A DNA stretch of 64,000 nt, taken from positions 1-64,000 of the forward strand of contig JABTUV010000002.1 of the NCBI GenBank assembly GCA_015075175.1. Reading direction: 5' to 3'. Numbering within the stretch: the first letter of the stretch is position 1; each line of letters opens with the position of its first letter. Shown in pieces: positions 8,583 to 20,102 of this stretch. Position numbers and translations under genes: made by a program. Below the pieces are notes generated by a model. The model was not told the DNA's origin. It was given only the letters and a program-made list of their open reading frames with translations, and ran no database searches. Source of the stretch: a bacterium (GTDB taxonomy: Bacteria > Hinthialibacterota > Hinthialibacteria > H5-UNCL2).

Positions 8583-9604
8583 CCCAACGGCGTGTACGGA
8601 TGATCACAAAGAGACTGCGTGGGCAGGTATTCCAGTGGCGCATGATGAGGCATAATCGGTTGCGCGATCTCGCGGCCGAAATGGAGAAGAAACGGCTTCA
8701 CGTAAATCTCTGATCTGAAGTCAAAGTTTTCTGCATCAAACATGCTGATTCGTTCACGAGGGCTAACCAAATCTATCACGTTGAGGGGAACCTGGACACG
8801 GAATTGCCCCACGACGACATTCTCGCCGATCGCCGGACGAACCTCCGCGAGACAGGTCTGTTCGTCCTGGCAGCCGTAGAAGTGAGAGATACCACGTGGA
8901 CTCATACGGGTCTCGGTCGTGATATTTATGGGGGCGCTTGTGAGCGCCTTGTTTCCCCATCTTTCATAGCCTTCCATTGCGCGTCTTGCACGGTAAATCA
9001 CAGTGCCGGGGTTGATCACACTGCGGCACTGCGACAAAGCACCGTCAAACACCTCCCAGAGTTCAACCTGCCCGATGTCATCAAGTTGAGCGACGTCTCC
9101 TCTGCACATCGCATCGAAGTGGATATTCCGCTGTCGTTCCAAGTCCTCGAAGAGTGTGAAACGGCGATCATGCTTGACCATCGCGCAGAATGTGGTCCAA
9201 TACTCCAGATAGTCCCCGTAACTGCTGAGAGGATGCTGGACTATCAACGGTGTTGTATCGAAGCGTGACATCCGGACGAGTGTCTGAGGGAGTTCGGAGC
9301 CGCCACCGAATGGGGAGAAGATTGCCTCGTAGTCAATCAGGATCTGTTCCAGGTCGTTGGTGTCGAACTGGTAGCCGCCCTCGGCACTTTCATACGGCAC
9401 CTGTTGGGCTGCATCCTCGTATTTGCGGCTGATTCCCTCGTCCACGAACGGAGACATGTCCCACAACGCCGCTACTGGAACATCTCTGGATCCACAAAAC
9501 TCGCACTCACCTGTCGTTCCCTGGCTCTCGATGAAGGCCCGGATCGCCGGATCGGCGAAGCAGTCGCGGCAGCAGAGTTTGTCGCCATCTTCGGCGCGGG
9601 TCAT
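8579..9604 (-). CDS. RES-domain protein with HEPN/RES N-terminal domain (NAD-degrading toxin-like)
   Basis: 341 residues. The N-terminus has a zinc-ribbon-like pair (LCCRDC and CEFCGS, residues ~11-40) and the helical HEPN/RES-type N-terminal domain. The RES domain starts near 200: Arg in IYRARR, Tyr in SHFYG and Glu in CLAEVRP match the conserved R-Y-E set of RES proteins, an ADP-ribosyltransferase-like fold. RES toxins are known to deplete NAD+ and stop growth. No Xre/Xre-like antitoxin of the ParS/RES type is adjacent. The gene instead overlaps the methylase 3' end by ATGA (9601-9604) and the next small gene by ATGA (8579-8582), so it is translated as part of the defence operon. I infer an abortive-infection arm triggered by the helicase/methylase machinery. 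The assignment is firm, the trigger speculative. Confidence 0.82.
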   Translation of the reverse strand: MTRAEDGDKLCCRDCFADPAIRAFIESQGTTGECEFCGSRDVPVAALWDMSPFVDEGISRKYEDAAQQVPYESAEGGYQFDTNDLEQILIDYEAIFSPFGGGSELPQTLVRMSRFDTTPLIVQHPLSSYGDYLEYWTTFCAMVKHDRRFTLFEDLERQRNIHFDAMCRGDVAQLDDIGQVELWEVFDGALSQCRSVINPGTVIYRARRAMEGYERWGNKALTSAPINITTETRMSPRGISHFYGCQDEQTCLAEVRPAIGENVVVGQFRVQVPLNVIDLVSPRERISMFDAENFDFRSEIYVKPFLLHFGREIAQPIMPHHAPLEYLPTQSLCDHPYTPLG

Positions 9605-10368
9605 TTGCGCCTCCGCTTCGCGGAGATGCCGCGCAACAGGGGGTGGGCGGCGTCGGTGTTGTTGTCGTCCTCCAGGTCGGGGAGGTCGATGACGGGTTGG
9701 GGGAGGTTTTCGTTCAGGGGGATGTCCCAGTAGGGGTCGTACTTGCGCGTGAAGGCGTCGAGGCCGATGGCTTTCAGTTCGTCGAAGCGGGCCAGGCAGA
9801 GGTCGGGCGCCTTGGAGTAGCTCTTGTGGCTGAAGGTGGAAAGCACGTGGGCGTACTGTTCGCGGGAGAGCCCGTAGGCGTCCGCGACCACCGCGTCAAT
9901 TGCCGCACGCAACTCCCAGCGGGCGTCGTCGCCCTCCAGCACGGGCCAGGTGAAGGGCGGGCGTGCCTCGCGCCATGCCTCACCCAGCTGCTCTTCCCAA
10001 AGATGCGCGTAGGCAACATTATTGCAGGAAAGCCTCAACGCAATGTGTGCGACGCACTTACCGGCAACGGATTGTAGAGATGGCCAACCGATAGACGCCA
10101 TGACGAATTCACTCAGGCTTGCTTGTATTCGCTGCCTCACTTGGTAGTCAAAGGGATAGGTGGAAATGACGGCCAGCAATTGAAGCATTCGTGAGGATGA
10201 CCTCGACCACGGAGCCTTGTCCGCAGTAACCGTGTGGCTACTTGTGCATCCAGGTGGAACGATTGCAGCCATCGTGCTGCGTGGGTTCGTCTTTGTCGAT
10301 CCAGACGTGGCACGCAGCATCAAGCGGTAGTAGCAGGCAGCTCGCGTTAGCCCTCGCCGTGAACGCAC
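9601..10368 (-). pseudogene. C-terminal part of the DrmMI-like methylase, separated by frameshifts
   Basis: From about 10200 downwards this frame reads as the end of a large Eco57I-type methylase: residues such as PPFTWPVLEGDDARWEL, VADAYGLSREQYAHVLSTF and KYDPYWDIPLNENLPQPV are typical of the C-terminal target-recognition region. The first ~60 codons are not convincing. Between 10649 and 10368 a further stretch in a third frame (LRVESVLRKLEISLAAAH) also looks coding. The simplest reading is one gene, 13885-9601, broken by at least two indels. Its stop overlaps the RES start as ATGA, as expected of the natural 3' end. If the breaks are real, the methylase has lost its C-terminus. Confidence 0.7.
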
Positions 10369-10648
10369 GTCCGCAATGCGAACTGCTTTGGAGGGACGGC
10401 TATCCCAGCGCGAGCTTTCATCCGACTGCCATTCTGCATCATACGCGCCGATCGGTTGCCCTCAAAACCAACAGGGCGTTGACTGCCACCATTGTCTGCA
10501 AGTGGTCCGGCGCTCTGGGATCATCTATCACGTCCAGGGCCAAGGGACCAGGATCTCTCTATCATCGTTAGTGTGAGCCGCGGCCAAGGAAATCTCCAGC
10601 TTGCGCAATACGCTCTCCACGCGAAGCGATGAGAGAGCCAGCAAAACT

Positions 10649-13600
10649 TCACAGTCGAGCCGGCTGTGCAGCTTCCGGCAGTGCCAATGAGTCTCCACTT
10701 AACGCGCGAATGTCCTCTATCGATAGGACCAGTGGATTGGAGTCATCGTCAAACAATTCCTCCAGATTCTGCATGTCAAACATGCAAGAGATTCCCGGAC
10801 TTGGTCCGCCTGAGGTCCCGACAATTAGTGCGAATTTCATCACAGGCGGAATATCGAAGAGCCTTTTCATGTTCTGGTACGAACGACAGGTCCGCCACCC
10901 GCCACGGAGTAACATCAAATGGCGGACGCCGGTCCAGCCCGGCGTCCCTTGGATCGACGCTGGCAAGACAAGACCGATATTTCCACCTCGAACGGTTAGC
11001 ATCACGACGCGCTCGCAGAAATACGCTGACAAGTCTGGGTCTCCTCGTCGGTAACCGAGGTTGTCTCCACCACAGACGGGGTAAAGCGCGTCAAGGGCCG
11101 CTTGAATTTGCGCAAAGTGTGAACCAAACCGCTGCCATGCGAGCCTTGCTGCGCCATTTCTGAGGATGGCCTGTGCGATTTCCTTGCGTTCGGAGGTTGA
11201 GTTGGCGGCTAAATACCGCTCATCCGACGTCGAGAAATACTCCTTTTCTTTTGGTCGGAACGTATCCCACGGCGGATTGCCGAGCACCGCGTTAAACCCC
11301 TGCTGCCCGTGCGGGATGCCGCGAGGATAGAAGACCTCGGGGTAGGTGAGGTCGTATGACAGCGCCGGGATGCATTCGACCGACGTAAGGAGCGCGTAGA
11401 TGGAATCGCGTTGCGCGGGGATCTCTTCCACGCCGAGTCCATGCGCGATCATCGCCCGGAGCGGTTCGGAGTCAATCGTCTCCGGCAGATCGCCGGTCTG
11501 GCCGATCACTCTCAGCAGGGCCGAATAGGCGTGGTCGTCGCAACGCTCCGCCCCCAGCATCACGCCCCCGCTCCACGCCGCGGCAAGCACCCGGAAGGGC
11601 AGGAGGGCGCGGTCGAGCTGGGCCTTGGTCTCCGCCTTGCGCACCAGTTCGGAGACGGTCGCGCCTACCCCGGCGTCCAGGTCGCCCACGTAGTGGATCG
11701 CCTCGCGCAGGGCCTTGTCGAACTCGATGTTGAGCCCCTGAACGAAAAGGTCCTCGACGGGCTCATTGCGGTTGCCGGGCCGGAAGATCAGGTGCTTCCA
11801 GAAGGGTCCGGTGAGGGAGTCGCCGACCACGAGGCGGTGGTCCAGGAACGTGAGGGGCATGCCCTCGGCCTGGGACTCCAGCCAGAGCGCCAGCTTGGCG
11901 AGTTCCACCGCCAGCGGGTTCTTGTCGACGCCGTAGAGGCAGTGGGTGGCCACGAGGCGCCGGCAGAGGGCGACCGCGAGCCGCTGGGAGAGGCCGGACT
12001 CGCCGCCCTCCGCCGCGTGGCTGGGGAGGTAGCGCACGAGTTCGTCTTCCGGGTCGGGCAGTTCGAGCACCCGCTGCCGCCAACCGGCGGCCTCCTGGCG
12101 CGCCTTCTGCTTCTCCTCCGGCTTCCGTGCGGACTCGGCCCTCTGCTCCGCCTGCGACGCCTGCTCATCGCAGTAGCGGCAGGCCTCGTAGAGCTTGTCG
12201 GCCAGGAAGCGGCAGGCCTCGACGAGGAAGTGCCCGCTGCCCATCGCCGGGTCGAGCACCTTGAGGTGGAGGATCTCCAGCGGGTGGGGATCGTTCTCCG
12301 GGCTGCATTTGGCGACCTGCGGGCCGAGCGTCTCCTGCACGAGGAAGCGCACGAAGGAGTGGGGCGTGTAATACGAGCCGGTCGCCTTGCGTCCGAGTCC
12401 GGCGCGGAGGTAGAGAAGCGGCCGGGCGGGATGGCCTCGATCCATTCGACTTGGTCTTCTTGCCGCGGGTGGGGGTCTCGTCTCTTCCGGCTCCTCGCTT
12501 TCGTTGTCCTCATCTTCAGAGAGGTCCACGACCGAGGTGTCTTTGGGATGGTACTTCTCCCCCTGGGCAAGGGGGACGACCACTTCGAGCTTCTGGCGGC
12601 GCAAGCGGCACATGGGCTCGGCGGTGATGCCCGGCTCGAGCTCGAGGAGCGCCTCGTAGACGCGCCCGAGGTCTTCCACGTCGAGCGGGCCGTAATGGAC
12701 GCGCTCGCGGGACTTCGTGCCCCGTTTAACAGCCGTCCAGAGGAGATTGTCAAGCAGATGGGCGACGGCGCGCTCACCCCAGGAAAGGCGGCCCAGGATG
12801 GGCGTGGCCGTGGGGCCGAACAGTGCTCCGCCGAGTGGCTTGACGTTGAGTTCCGTGCATTCCAGTCCCTCCGCCAGCATGCGGAAGAGGGTGCGAAGAC
12901 CATCTTCCAGGAAGCGCCCGGTCTGCTGGCCGGCGAGGACGGCTCGCGCGTACGGGGCGAGCGCGAGGCCGGGGGAGAAGGTCCGGCGCCAAAGTCCCGT
13001 GGAGGCAAAGGTGAACGAGCGGCCCGGGTCGTCGCCGGACTCCAGCTTCAGCACGAAGAGAAGGCGATAGACGGTGATCAGCCCCTCCCGCCAAAGCGCG
13101 CGGGCGAGGGCTTCGCGGTCGGTCTGTTCGGCCAACCAGTCGCGGTTGTCGGGGTGGTCGAGCACGCACTGGACGAAGCCTTCGACGGCACGGCGCGCCT
13201 GGAGGCGGAGTTCCTTGGTAACACGGGCCTGCTGCAGGCGGGCCTTCTCGACAAGGTCGGGCAGCGCGCGCACGCCCTCAGGCGAGGCGAGAGCCAAGAC
13301 GAAGCGGAGAGAGTCGGGAACATGGCGGCTGCGCTTCCAGTCCGGATCGAGCGGAATGCTGACGACGGAGTCGGGCCGCGCCGGATCGGAGAGCAGCAGC
13401 TGCAGTTCGATGCCGTTGGTAAGCAGTCCCAAACGCTCGTTGGTCGTGAGCAACACGCGCTGGGCGATCTTCTGATGGCTGTAGCGGAAGTGCCGCCCGC
13501 GTTTGGTGGGGGCGGCGAGGTCTTCGTTGAAGGACGTGGTCCAAACGCGGAGCCTGGCGCCGTCGTCGGCGATGAGGAGCGTGCCGCCGGATTCGAGGTC

Positions 13601-13885
13601 CTCGCGGGTTTGCACCTTCTCGGCTTCCTCGCAGTGGGAATAGCCGAGAAGCGGAATCAGCGGTTCGATGACATGGCTGAACACGCGCAGCGGACCGCCG
13701 CTGCCGGCCAGCATGCCGAGCTTGCGCCGCAGAACCTCCCAGCGCTCCTGCAGCTCGCGGCCTTCAACGCCGGCGGACTTAGGAAGCAGGTTCCTGCGGG
13801 AGAGTTCCTTCTCCAGCTCGAACTTCACGAACGGCTCGGGCAATGCCGGCCCCTGGAATTGGCAGGTAGTGAGGTCGAGGCTCAT
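10649..13885 (-). CDS. Class I DISARM-type (DrmMI-like) N6-adenine DNA methyltransferase, N-terminal and catalytic part
   Basis: A large adenine-specific DNA methylase of Eco57I/type IIG style. The SAM motif LDPAMGSGHF lies near residue 543 and catalytic motif IV NPPW near 868. The N-terminal third (from LDLTTCQFQGPALPEPF) is helical and family-specific; an acidic linker (residues ~460-480) precedes the catalytic core. I chose ATG 13885 because it forms an ATGA overlap with the upstream helicase stop (13882); a longer open frame to 14059 is low-complexity read-through. Methylation presumably marks self DNA, as DrmMI does in DISARM. The frame ends early at 10649 and the C-terminus continues in other frames down to 9601. 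The likeness to DrmMI comes from the motif layout plus the neighbouring DrmD-like gene. Confidence 0.83.
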   Translation of the reverse strand: MSLDLTTCQFQGPALPEPFVKFELEKELSRRNLLPKSAGVEGRELQERWEVLRRKLGMLAGSGGPLRVFSHVIEPLIPLLGYSHCEEAEKVQTREDLESGGTLLIADDGARLRVWTTSFNEDLAAPTKRGRHFRYSHQKIAQRVLLTTNERLGLLTNGIELQLLLSDPARPDSVVSIPLDPDWKRSRHVPDSLRFVLALASPEGVRALPDLVEKARLQQARVTKELRLQARRAVEGFVQCVLDHPDNRDWLAEQTDREALARALWREGLITVYRLLFVLKLESGDDPGRSFTFASTGLWRRTFSPGLALAPYARAVLAGQQTGRFLEDGLRTLFRMLAEGLECTELNVKPLGGALFGPTATPILGRLSWGERAVAHLLDNLLWTAVKRGTKSRERVHYGPLDVEDLGRVYEALLELEPGITAEPMCRLRRQKLEVVVPLAQGEKYHPKDTSVVDLSEDEDNESEEPEETRPPPAARRPSRMDRGHPARPLLYLRAGLGRKATGSYYTPHSFVRFLVQETLGPQVAKCSPENDPHPLEILHLKVLDPAMGSGHFLVEACRFLADKLYEACRYCDEQASQAEQRAESARKPEEKQKARQEAAGWRQRVLELPDPEDELVRYLPSHAAEGGESGLSQRLAVALCRRLVATHCLYGVDKNPLAVELAKLALWLESQAEGMPLTFLDHRLVVGDSLTGPFWKHLIFRPGNRNEPVEDLFVQGLNIEFDKALREAIHYVGDLDAGVGATVSELVRKAETKAQLDRALLPFRVLAAAWSGGVMLGAERCDDHAYSALLRVIGQTGDLPETIDSEPLRAMIAHGLGVEEIPAQRDSIYALLTSVECIPALSYDLTYPEVFYPRGIPHGQQGFNAVLGNPPWDTFRPKEKEYFSTSDERYLAANSTSERKEIAQAILRNGAARLAWQRFGSHFAQIQAALDALYPVCGGDNLGYRRGDPDLSAYFCERVVMLTVRGGNIGLVLPASIQGTPGWTGVRHLMLLRGGWRTCRSYQNMKRLFDIPPVMKFALIVGTSGGPSPGISCMFDMQNLEELFDDDSNPLVLSIEDIRALSGDSLALPEAAQPARL

Positions 13886-16800
13886 GACTTCGCCTCCGGC
13901 AGGAGCATCAGCACGCCGAGCGGCACGATCTCCGGCGCCCTGAGATCGCCACGGCCCCGCAGGTCGGCAAGCCGGTCGTGATACAGCCTCAAGACACCCT
14001 CGGCTTCCAGTCGAGCCCTGACCGGTTGCGAACGATCCTCGTGGAACGCCGCCAAGCACTGCTCCGGGTCCTTGCGAGAGGCCCAGCTACGGCTGGGGAC
14101 GCGGGGGACAGAGGCCGGATCATCGAACAGACCCACCTCCCACGGCTGGGCTCGTTCGGCGGCGTCGGTGATTTCGTCGGCGCGCTTCTTGAGCCACTCC
14201 GCCTGAGCCGCCATTTCCGTCTCCAACGTCTTCATGTGCGCCGCTACGAATGAATCGGCCATTGGACCGAAGCCCTGTTCGGCCGCAGCTTGCGCTTGCC
14301 CCTGGGCATCCTCCCACCAGTTCTTGTAATGCTTCTTCCAAAGGTCGGTCGTGCGCAACGCCTTTTTCGGGTCGGCCAGTCCGAGCCAATGGTCCGCTGA
14401 ATCCAGGAACTCCGCCGTTTCGTCCTGATTCACGCGGACGGCCAGTACGCGTTCCAGTTCCCGGCCGCGACGGCTGGCCATCCTCCCAAGGAATGTGAAG
14501 AGCAGGCTTGGTTCGGACACATTTGCGGCGACGGCGCTGGCGCGGGTATCCAGCCCCCTGCGGACGGCCTCGCCCAGGGAGAGGCTGCGGACGCTGTCCA
14601 GAGCGCGACGAACCAATGGATGCGCCCGCCCGAGATAGCCGACCGGGCGCTTCTTGTCATCCGCGGTAACGTCAATGTCCGTCGTAAGGCGGACCAGACG
14701 GGACTCGGCGTCATAGCCTGGCAGGTCGTCGAGATCGTGCAGCCAGTGCGGCGGCAGGCGGAGGGCGAAATGCGGATTGTCCAGGCTGCCGACCACTTGG
14801 CCGTTCTCCAGGAGCACAGCGTCGCACACGAACTGCGCGAGGTCCACGTGAGCTGCCTGCTCGCCGACGCGCGCGGCGTCCTCCGCTTCGTCTGAAAGGC
14901 GCTGCTCGGCATTCACGCCCGTGCCGCCGAGCCAGTCACACGAGCGCGCGGTCTCCCGGAAGCCATGCAGTACGCGGTCGATCTCTTCCAGCAGCTCGCG
15001 CGTCGCCTTGTCCGCGCCTTCGTTCTCCCGCTCTTCGTGAAGATCAAACAGAACCGGATCGCCGCTGAAGAGCTTGCCCTCCTCGTTGATGAGACCGTCC
15101 AGCAACTTAACCTGAACGAACTCATCTCCCAAGCTGACCCCCAACGTGTTGGGGACAAAGGTGAGGCGCGCCCTTTGCCGCTCCCACTTCATCACGAGGC
15201 GGAGGAGAATGCGCTCCTCGAAAGTCCCCCGGAGGTAGAGATAACGAACCATGGGGACAAGCGTCTGGCCATACCGGTCGATTCGGCCGTTGCGCTGCTC
15301 CAGGCGGTTGGGGTTGAACGGCAGTTCCAGATGTATCAGGTGGTGGCAGCGGTAGTGCAGGTTCAGGCCTTCCGCGGAGGCATCGGTGCTGACGAGAATC
15401 TGGTTTGTCATTTGCCCGGAATGTGGAGGTGGTCGCCGTTCGTTGGTTCTGGTCGTCAGTTCCACGAAAACTCTGGACTCCGGCAAGACCGGCGGACTTG
15501 AGACATGCCACGGCGGCGTCGAGACTGTCGGTGTACTCCGTGTAGACAAGTACGTTCGCGTGCGGCTCCGCTTTCCGAATGGACTTGATCGTGTCGACCA
15601 GAGCGTCGAGCTTTGGGTCCTGATGTAGGGCACCCTCAGCGAGGTCGCTCAATTCATCGAGGCGCGCCAGGATGTCGGCCACCTTCGACTCGCGGTACGA
15701 GCCGCGCCGGATGTCCTTCTGCAGGGACGCCAACTGGTGGCCGAGGTCCTCCGCCGCAAGGAGGCACTGCTCTTCTTCCTCTTCGAGTGTCACAGCACCG
15801 AATCGGTCCAGTTTGCGCTGGTAGTCGCGAAGTGTGCGAACGCGCTGGCGGCGCTCCTCCTGCTGCTCCGAAGCAGACTTGAGGAAACGTTCAAGGTTGA
15901 TTGCAACCGCGCTAAGCGTTGTGTGGCACGCCTTTACGGTCGAGACGCTGCGCTTGAGAAGAACAAACCAGGCGAGCACACTGGCGTAGTCATTGCCGCG
16001 GAAGGCTCGCTTGAGTTGCGGCGCAAGAAGATCCAATAGACCGCGCTGGAGATCCATGAACCGGTCGTGGTGCTTGGCGTCGGCCACTACCGGCACGGGA
16101 GTAACTTCCCGCTCGGGGAACATGGGTTTCGTCTGTCCAGGACTATCCGGATCCGGGATACGAAGGTGCTTCTTGAGGCGGCGAACCGCATGGTCGCGGT
16201 AGCGGTCTCCACGCAAAGCGCCGCGGCCGTCCACGAGCGAACTATCGAGCAGCTCGCATAGCGAAGCAAACGAGCGGTCGTTTCCGTCATGAGGGGTAGC
16301 CGTAAGCAGGAGGAGTGCATCGCACGACTTCGCCAGAACCTTCGCAAGGCGCCGGCGCTGCGTGTCCTCCCGCTCCGCGGCTGATCCGACGTCCATGCAA
16401 TGGTGCGCTTCGTCGATGACGACCACGTCGTAGGAGGTCCGCTCGAGCTGTTCCACAATCCGTTCCTGCTTGAGGAAATCGATGGACACCAGGCCATGGG
16501 AAATGTGGTCGAACGGATTCGCGCCGAGCTCCTGGCCACGACGCACCTCCTCCAAGGCAGCGCTGTCGATGATGCGCAGCCGAAGCCCGAAACGCTCCCG
16601 CATCTCCTCGTGCCACTGATTCAGGAGGAGGCCGGCGGGCGTGACGATCAGGATGCGATGCGCCAGGCGGCGCGCAATGAGTTCGGTGAGGACAAGGCCA
16701 GCCTGCACCGTCTTGCCGAGGCCGACATCGTCCGCGAGTAGCAGGCGCGTGCGGCTCATGCGGATTGCCCGGAGGGCGGGGACCAGCTGATAAGGTTCCA

Positions 16801-17107
16801 AGCGCAGCCTACCTGGCTGAACCGCGACCATAGCACTCGGTCCGAGAGCTTGCTCCAAGAGAAACGCCTGATGGTAGGCCAGCCAGTTGTCGAGATGGGC
16901 GGCCCGCTCAGGTTGGAGATCGTGACGAATCGGTTCTATCTCTTCCAAGGGAGAGAGGACGTCTACTTCCGCGCCCTGAGTCGAATGATCGAGCCCCCGC
17001 AAGCGGTAGAGAGTCTGAAGACCCAGTGACTCCGTTCCTACGACCTCCCACCGAAGGCCTCGCGCGGTTACTTCAGTACCGGGCAGGATGGCAAGTGGTT
17101 CAGCCAT
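13882..17107 (-). CDS. DrmD-like SNF2-family helicase, one frameshift
   Basis: About 1,075 residues when joined. It starts at ATG 17107 with a strong GGGAGG ribosome-binding site 7 nt upstream. Walker A is ADDVGLGKT (~residue 125), the DEAH box is VVIDEAHH (~230), motif III is LLTATPHDG, and the helicase C-terminal half has STDASAEGLNL and QRNGRIDRYGQ. The 5' frame carries residues up to ~15420 and the 3' frame takes over at MTNQILVSTDA, so a single-base indel lies near 15405-15420. The motif spellings and length match the SNF2-like helicase DrmD of class 1 DISARM, where it pairs with an adenine methylase, exactly its neighbour here. It is separated from the upstream SNF2 gene by 128 bp, the only sizeable gap in the operon, so a second promoter is possible, though I see no good one. 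Confidence 0.83.
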
Positions 17108-17235
17108 GTCGGCAACCTCCCAATATCAGCAGCAAAGGTCAAGGGATCACGTAAAGTCTTCTTGCACCATAGCAGAAATGCGCGATGCGGGGACCAGCAT
17201 CTCCGCTACAGAAACAAGCATGGCGGCACCAAACC

Positions 17236-20102
17236 TCATGCCGAACGTAGGTCCTGCAAGCCCAGCCGGAAGGTCAGCCGATTTGAAAGACTGTCTGGTA
17301 AAGGTATGGCTGATTCGGACTCTTCGGTAATGAGCCTGCTGACTTCTTCCTGGCCCATCACCACGCGAAACCACTGCTCGCGGTCGGTCATCACGCGGTA
17401 TTGCCGTTCGTCCGCGGCGCCGGCGAGGTAGGGGAGGTAGACCACGATCGGCTGCCGCCCCTCGGCCTTGCAGCCGATCCGGTCGATGCGTCCGGTGCGC
17501 TGCTCGATGCTGCTCGGATTCCACGCGAGGTCGTGGTGGATCACGTGGCGGCAGAAGCGCTGCAGGTCCACGCCCTCCCCCATCACTTCGCTGCACACGA
17601 GGATGTCCGGGAAGAAGGGCGTGTTGAAGGCTCGCATCAGCCGCGCCCGTGTTGCTCGGTCTGTCTCACCCGTGGCTACCTGTACGTTGGCGAGCGTGAC
17701 TCTGCTCGAATCTCCGGAATCGTCGGCGTCGCCGGCATCGACCCGAATGCCGCGGGTCTGCGTCCTTGCCGCCGCTTCCAGATAAAACCCACGTTCCGCC
17801 GTGGAGCATTGCGTCGTCAGAAACTTTACAAAGCCATCGAACTTCCCGAGCCAGGAGATACCCGAGCCGTCTTCGTGCCGCAGAACTCTGTCCACTGCGA
17901 CGGTTGGATCGATTGTGTCCAGTTCCGCCAGTGGGAAACAGCGGACCAGCGTCGACTGCACGCGCAGGAACCGGCGCATGACGTCGAGCATCCGCTCGCG
18001 ATCATCGTCGGACGCGCCGACCCTCTCCAGCGCGTCAGCGTGTTTCAGCAGGATCGCGTTCAACGCACCGTCAACTGCAATCCTCCCGGGCCTCGTTTTG
18101 TCGTCAAAATATCGGTTCTGCACCCTGTCAATCAGCCGGTCCACCTCTTCGTCGCTGGCCCCGCCCAACTGCCGCCGGGCATCCGCCATCAGTCGCCGCT
18201 CGATTTCGAAACTGATATGAAGGCGCAGGGCGCGGCAGGTGTAGCGGTAAAACGCGAACACCAGAACCTTCTCTCCGGCCTCCCACAGGTCCACAATTCT
18301 CCCCACCGTTGCGCTGATCTTGGGATGAGTTGCTCCCGACGAATCTCCGAGCATCCTGTCGAACTCACCGAGATACCACTGCGCGTGGCCAAGGTCTTCG
18401 CCCATGTTCGCCGTCTCGTCCTGTTCGTCCTTCTCGGCTTGCTTATTCTCGCGCGTGAAGCGGAACGCTTCATAAGAGGAGCAGAGGGCCTCGGCAAGGA
18501 GATCCTTACCCGGCTGAATTGCACTGCGGGCGGCCAGGAAAAAAGGCAGGAGCTGCCCCGGCGGAATCCTGAGTCCCCCCTGCCCATCGTGCCGTGTGAT
18601 GCCTTCGCCGTGGATACGTTGCCGGCGTGGGACTTCCGTCCCCACCCACAACTGGGCCTTGTTGTGGCGGGCGACCCAAGGGCGCAAGGCTTTTTCGGCC
18701 GAGTCGCGAGCCGTACGTGCGGCGTCGAAGGCGTCTACGACCCCGCGCTGTCGGTGTGTCAGTGCCTCCCGGTTACACGCAGTGAGCGCGTCCCACCACG
18801 ATTCGGTACCACCATCCGCGTCCTCAGGCTGCAACCGGCTCCACGCCTTCTGAAACGCGATCGCCGTCCGCTGGCTGTCGGTCAGTTGGTCGCCCAGGCT
18901 GGCAAGGCGGCTGCGAAACGCGTCCTGCTCCCCCAATTCCACGGTATTCCACTTCACGTCTCCGAAACGCTGCAGCACGCTGACGAGCTCGTGGTGCCCC
19001 AACTGGAAGGGCGTGGCCGTGAGAAACAGCATCCGATCGAAGGCATTTGCCATCGCCCCGTCGCCCAATCTAAGGTCCTGCTCGGAGTCCGGGCATTGCA
19101 GCGTGCGTGCGAGCGAGGTTCCCGGGTTCTTCAGGTGGTGGGCCTCGTCGAGCACGAGCAGAGGCGAGCGCCACCGGCTGCGTGCCAAGAGCTCCTTCCA
19201 AAGGTTGTCCTCCACCCGGCGGAGGGCGCGCCTTACTTCGTTGAGACGCTCCGTAAGGCGCTCATCCCCACCCCGCGCTCGGACTGGCATGTTCTTGAGT
19301 GCTTCGGCCAATTCCCGCAGTTCGATGCGGTCCAGAGCGCGTACCACCGCTTTGGGGACAGGATCATCGTCCAGTCTCTTGTGCTCGTCGCGGACTCCGC
19401 CGTTGTAGATCTCCTGCCAGGACTCGGGATCAGTATGGAGCAGGTGCGGCCACAGATCCTCCCGCAGTTCGTGCGCCCGCTCCTCGCTGAGCGCAAAAAG
19501 AAGCTGGCCGAGAAAGCGATGGATCTGTCCCTTTACCTGGATGAGCCGCCGAGCACCACCGCGACCATGCCGACGCAACGCCTCCGCAATCAGCGCGAGC
19601 CGTACCCATTTATCAGTCTGACTGCGGGACATCGCCCCTGCCCCACGAAGATCAGGTGGCAGCGTTCGCGTGGCGCGTCGTCCAAGAGCTTCATCAGCTC
19701 CACGCTATGCCGCGCGATGCCAAAGCGGATTACGCCCGGGTCCATCATTTCCTTGCGTGTCGCGCCTTCGCGGCGCAGGGGGCGCCGGCCTTCCAGATAC
19801 AACTCGCAAAACGTCGCAAGGTCCTGCTCCCACTTGTCGATCAGATTGGGGGGTACCATGAGGATGACGGGGCCTTTGGGGCTCTGGGTCGCGATACTGT
19901 AAGCCACGGCAAGGGCTACGTACGTCTTGCCCATGCCGACCTCGTCGGCGAGGATGACGCCCGGCTGACTCTTCAGGCGGCGCAGGATTTCGACCGACTC
20001 CGCGCGCTGACGGAGCTGGTCCGCCTCGGGCACCCGCTCATTCAGGCGCATGCCCAGGACAAGGTCCCTTGGTGGTTTGTAGATGTCGTTCAGTTTCGGC
20101 AT
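17236..20102 (-). CDS. SNF2/DEAD-type helicase of the PLD-associated family, one frameshift
   Basis: About 955 residues when joined. It opens with MPKLNDIYKPPRDL. Walker A is ADEVGMGKT (~residue 50), the DEAH box LVLDEAHHLKN, motif III FLTATPFQLG, and the C-terminal helicase half ends with EQRTGRIDRIG. The 5' frame runs 20102-19590 and the 3' frame 19632-17236. The break sits in a G-rich run near 19640, where one extra or missing G restores VGQGAMSRSQ. The start overlaps the upstream PLD stop by 13 nt. This helicase and the PLD protein look like a fixed pair, as in many defence islands; the ATPase probably translocates on DNA and feeds the nuclease. It is distinct from the DrmD-like helicase downstream. 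Confidence 0.82.

Noticed and set aside
11411-13981. 856-codon plus-strand frame opposite the methylase
   Set aside because: Antisense to a gene with unmistakable SAM and NPPW motifs; Arg/Gly/Glu-rich composition typical of a mirror frame.
17401-19902. 833-codon plus-strand frame opposite the SNF2 helicase
   Set aside because: Mirror of a helicase with all motifs on the minus strand.
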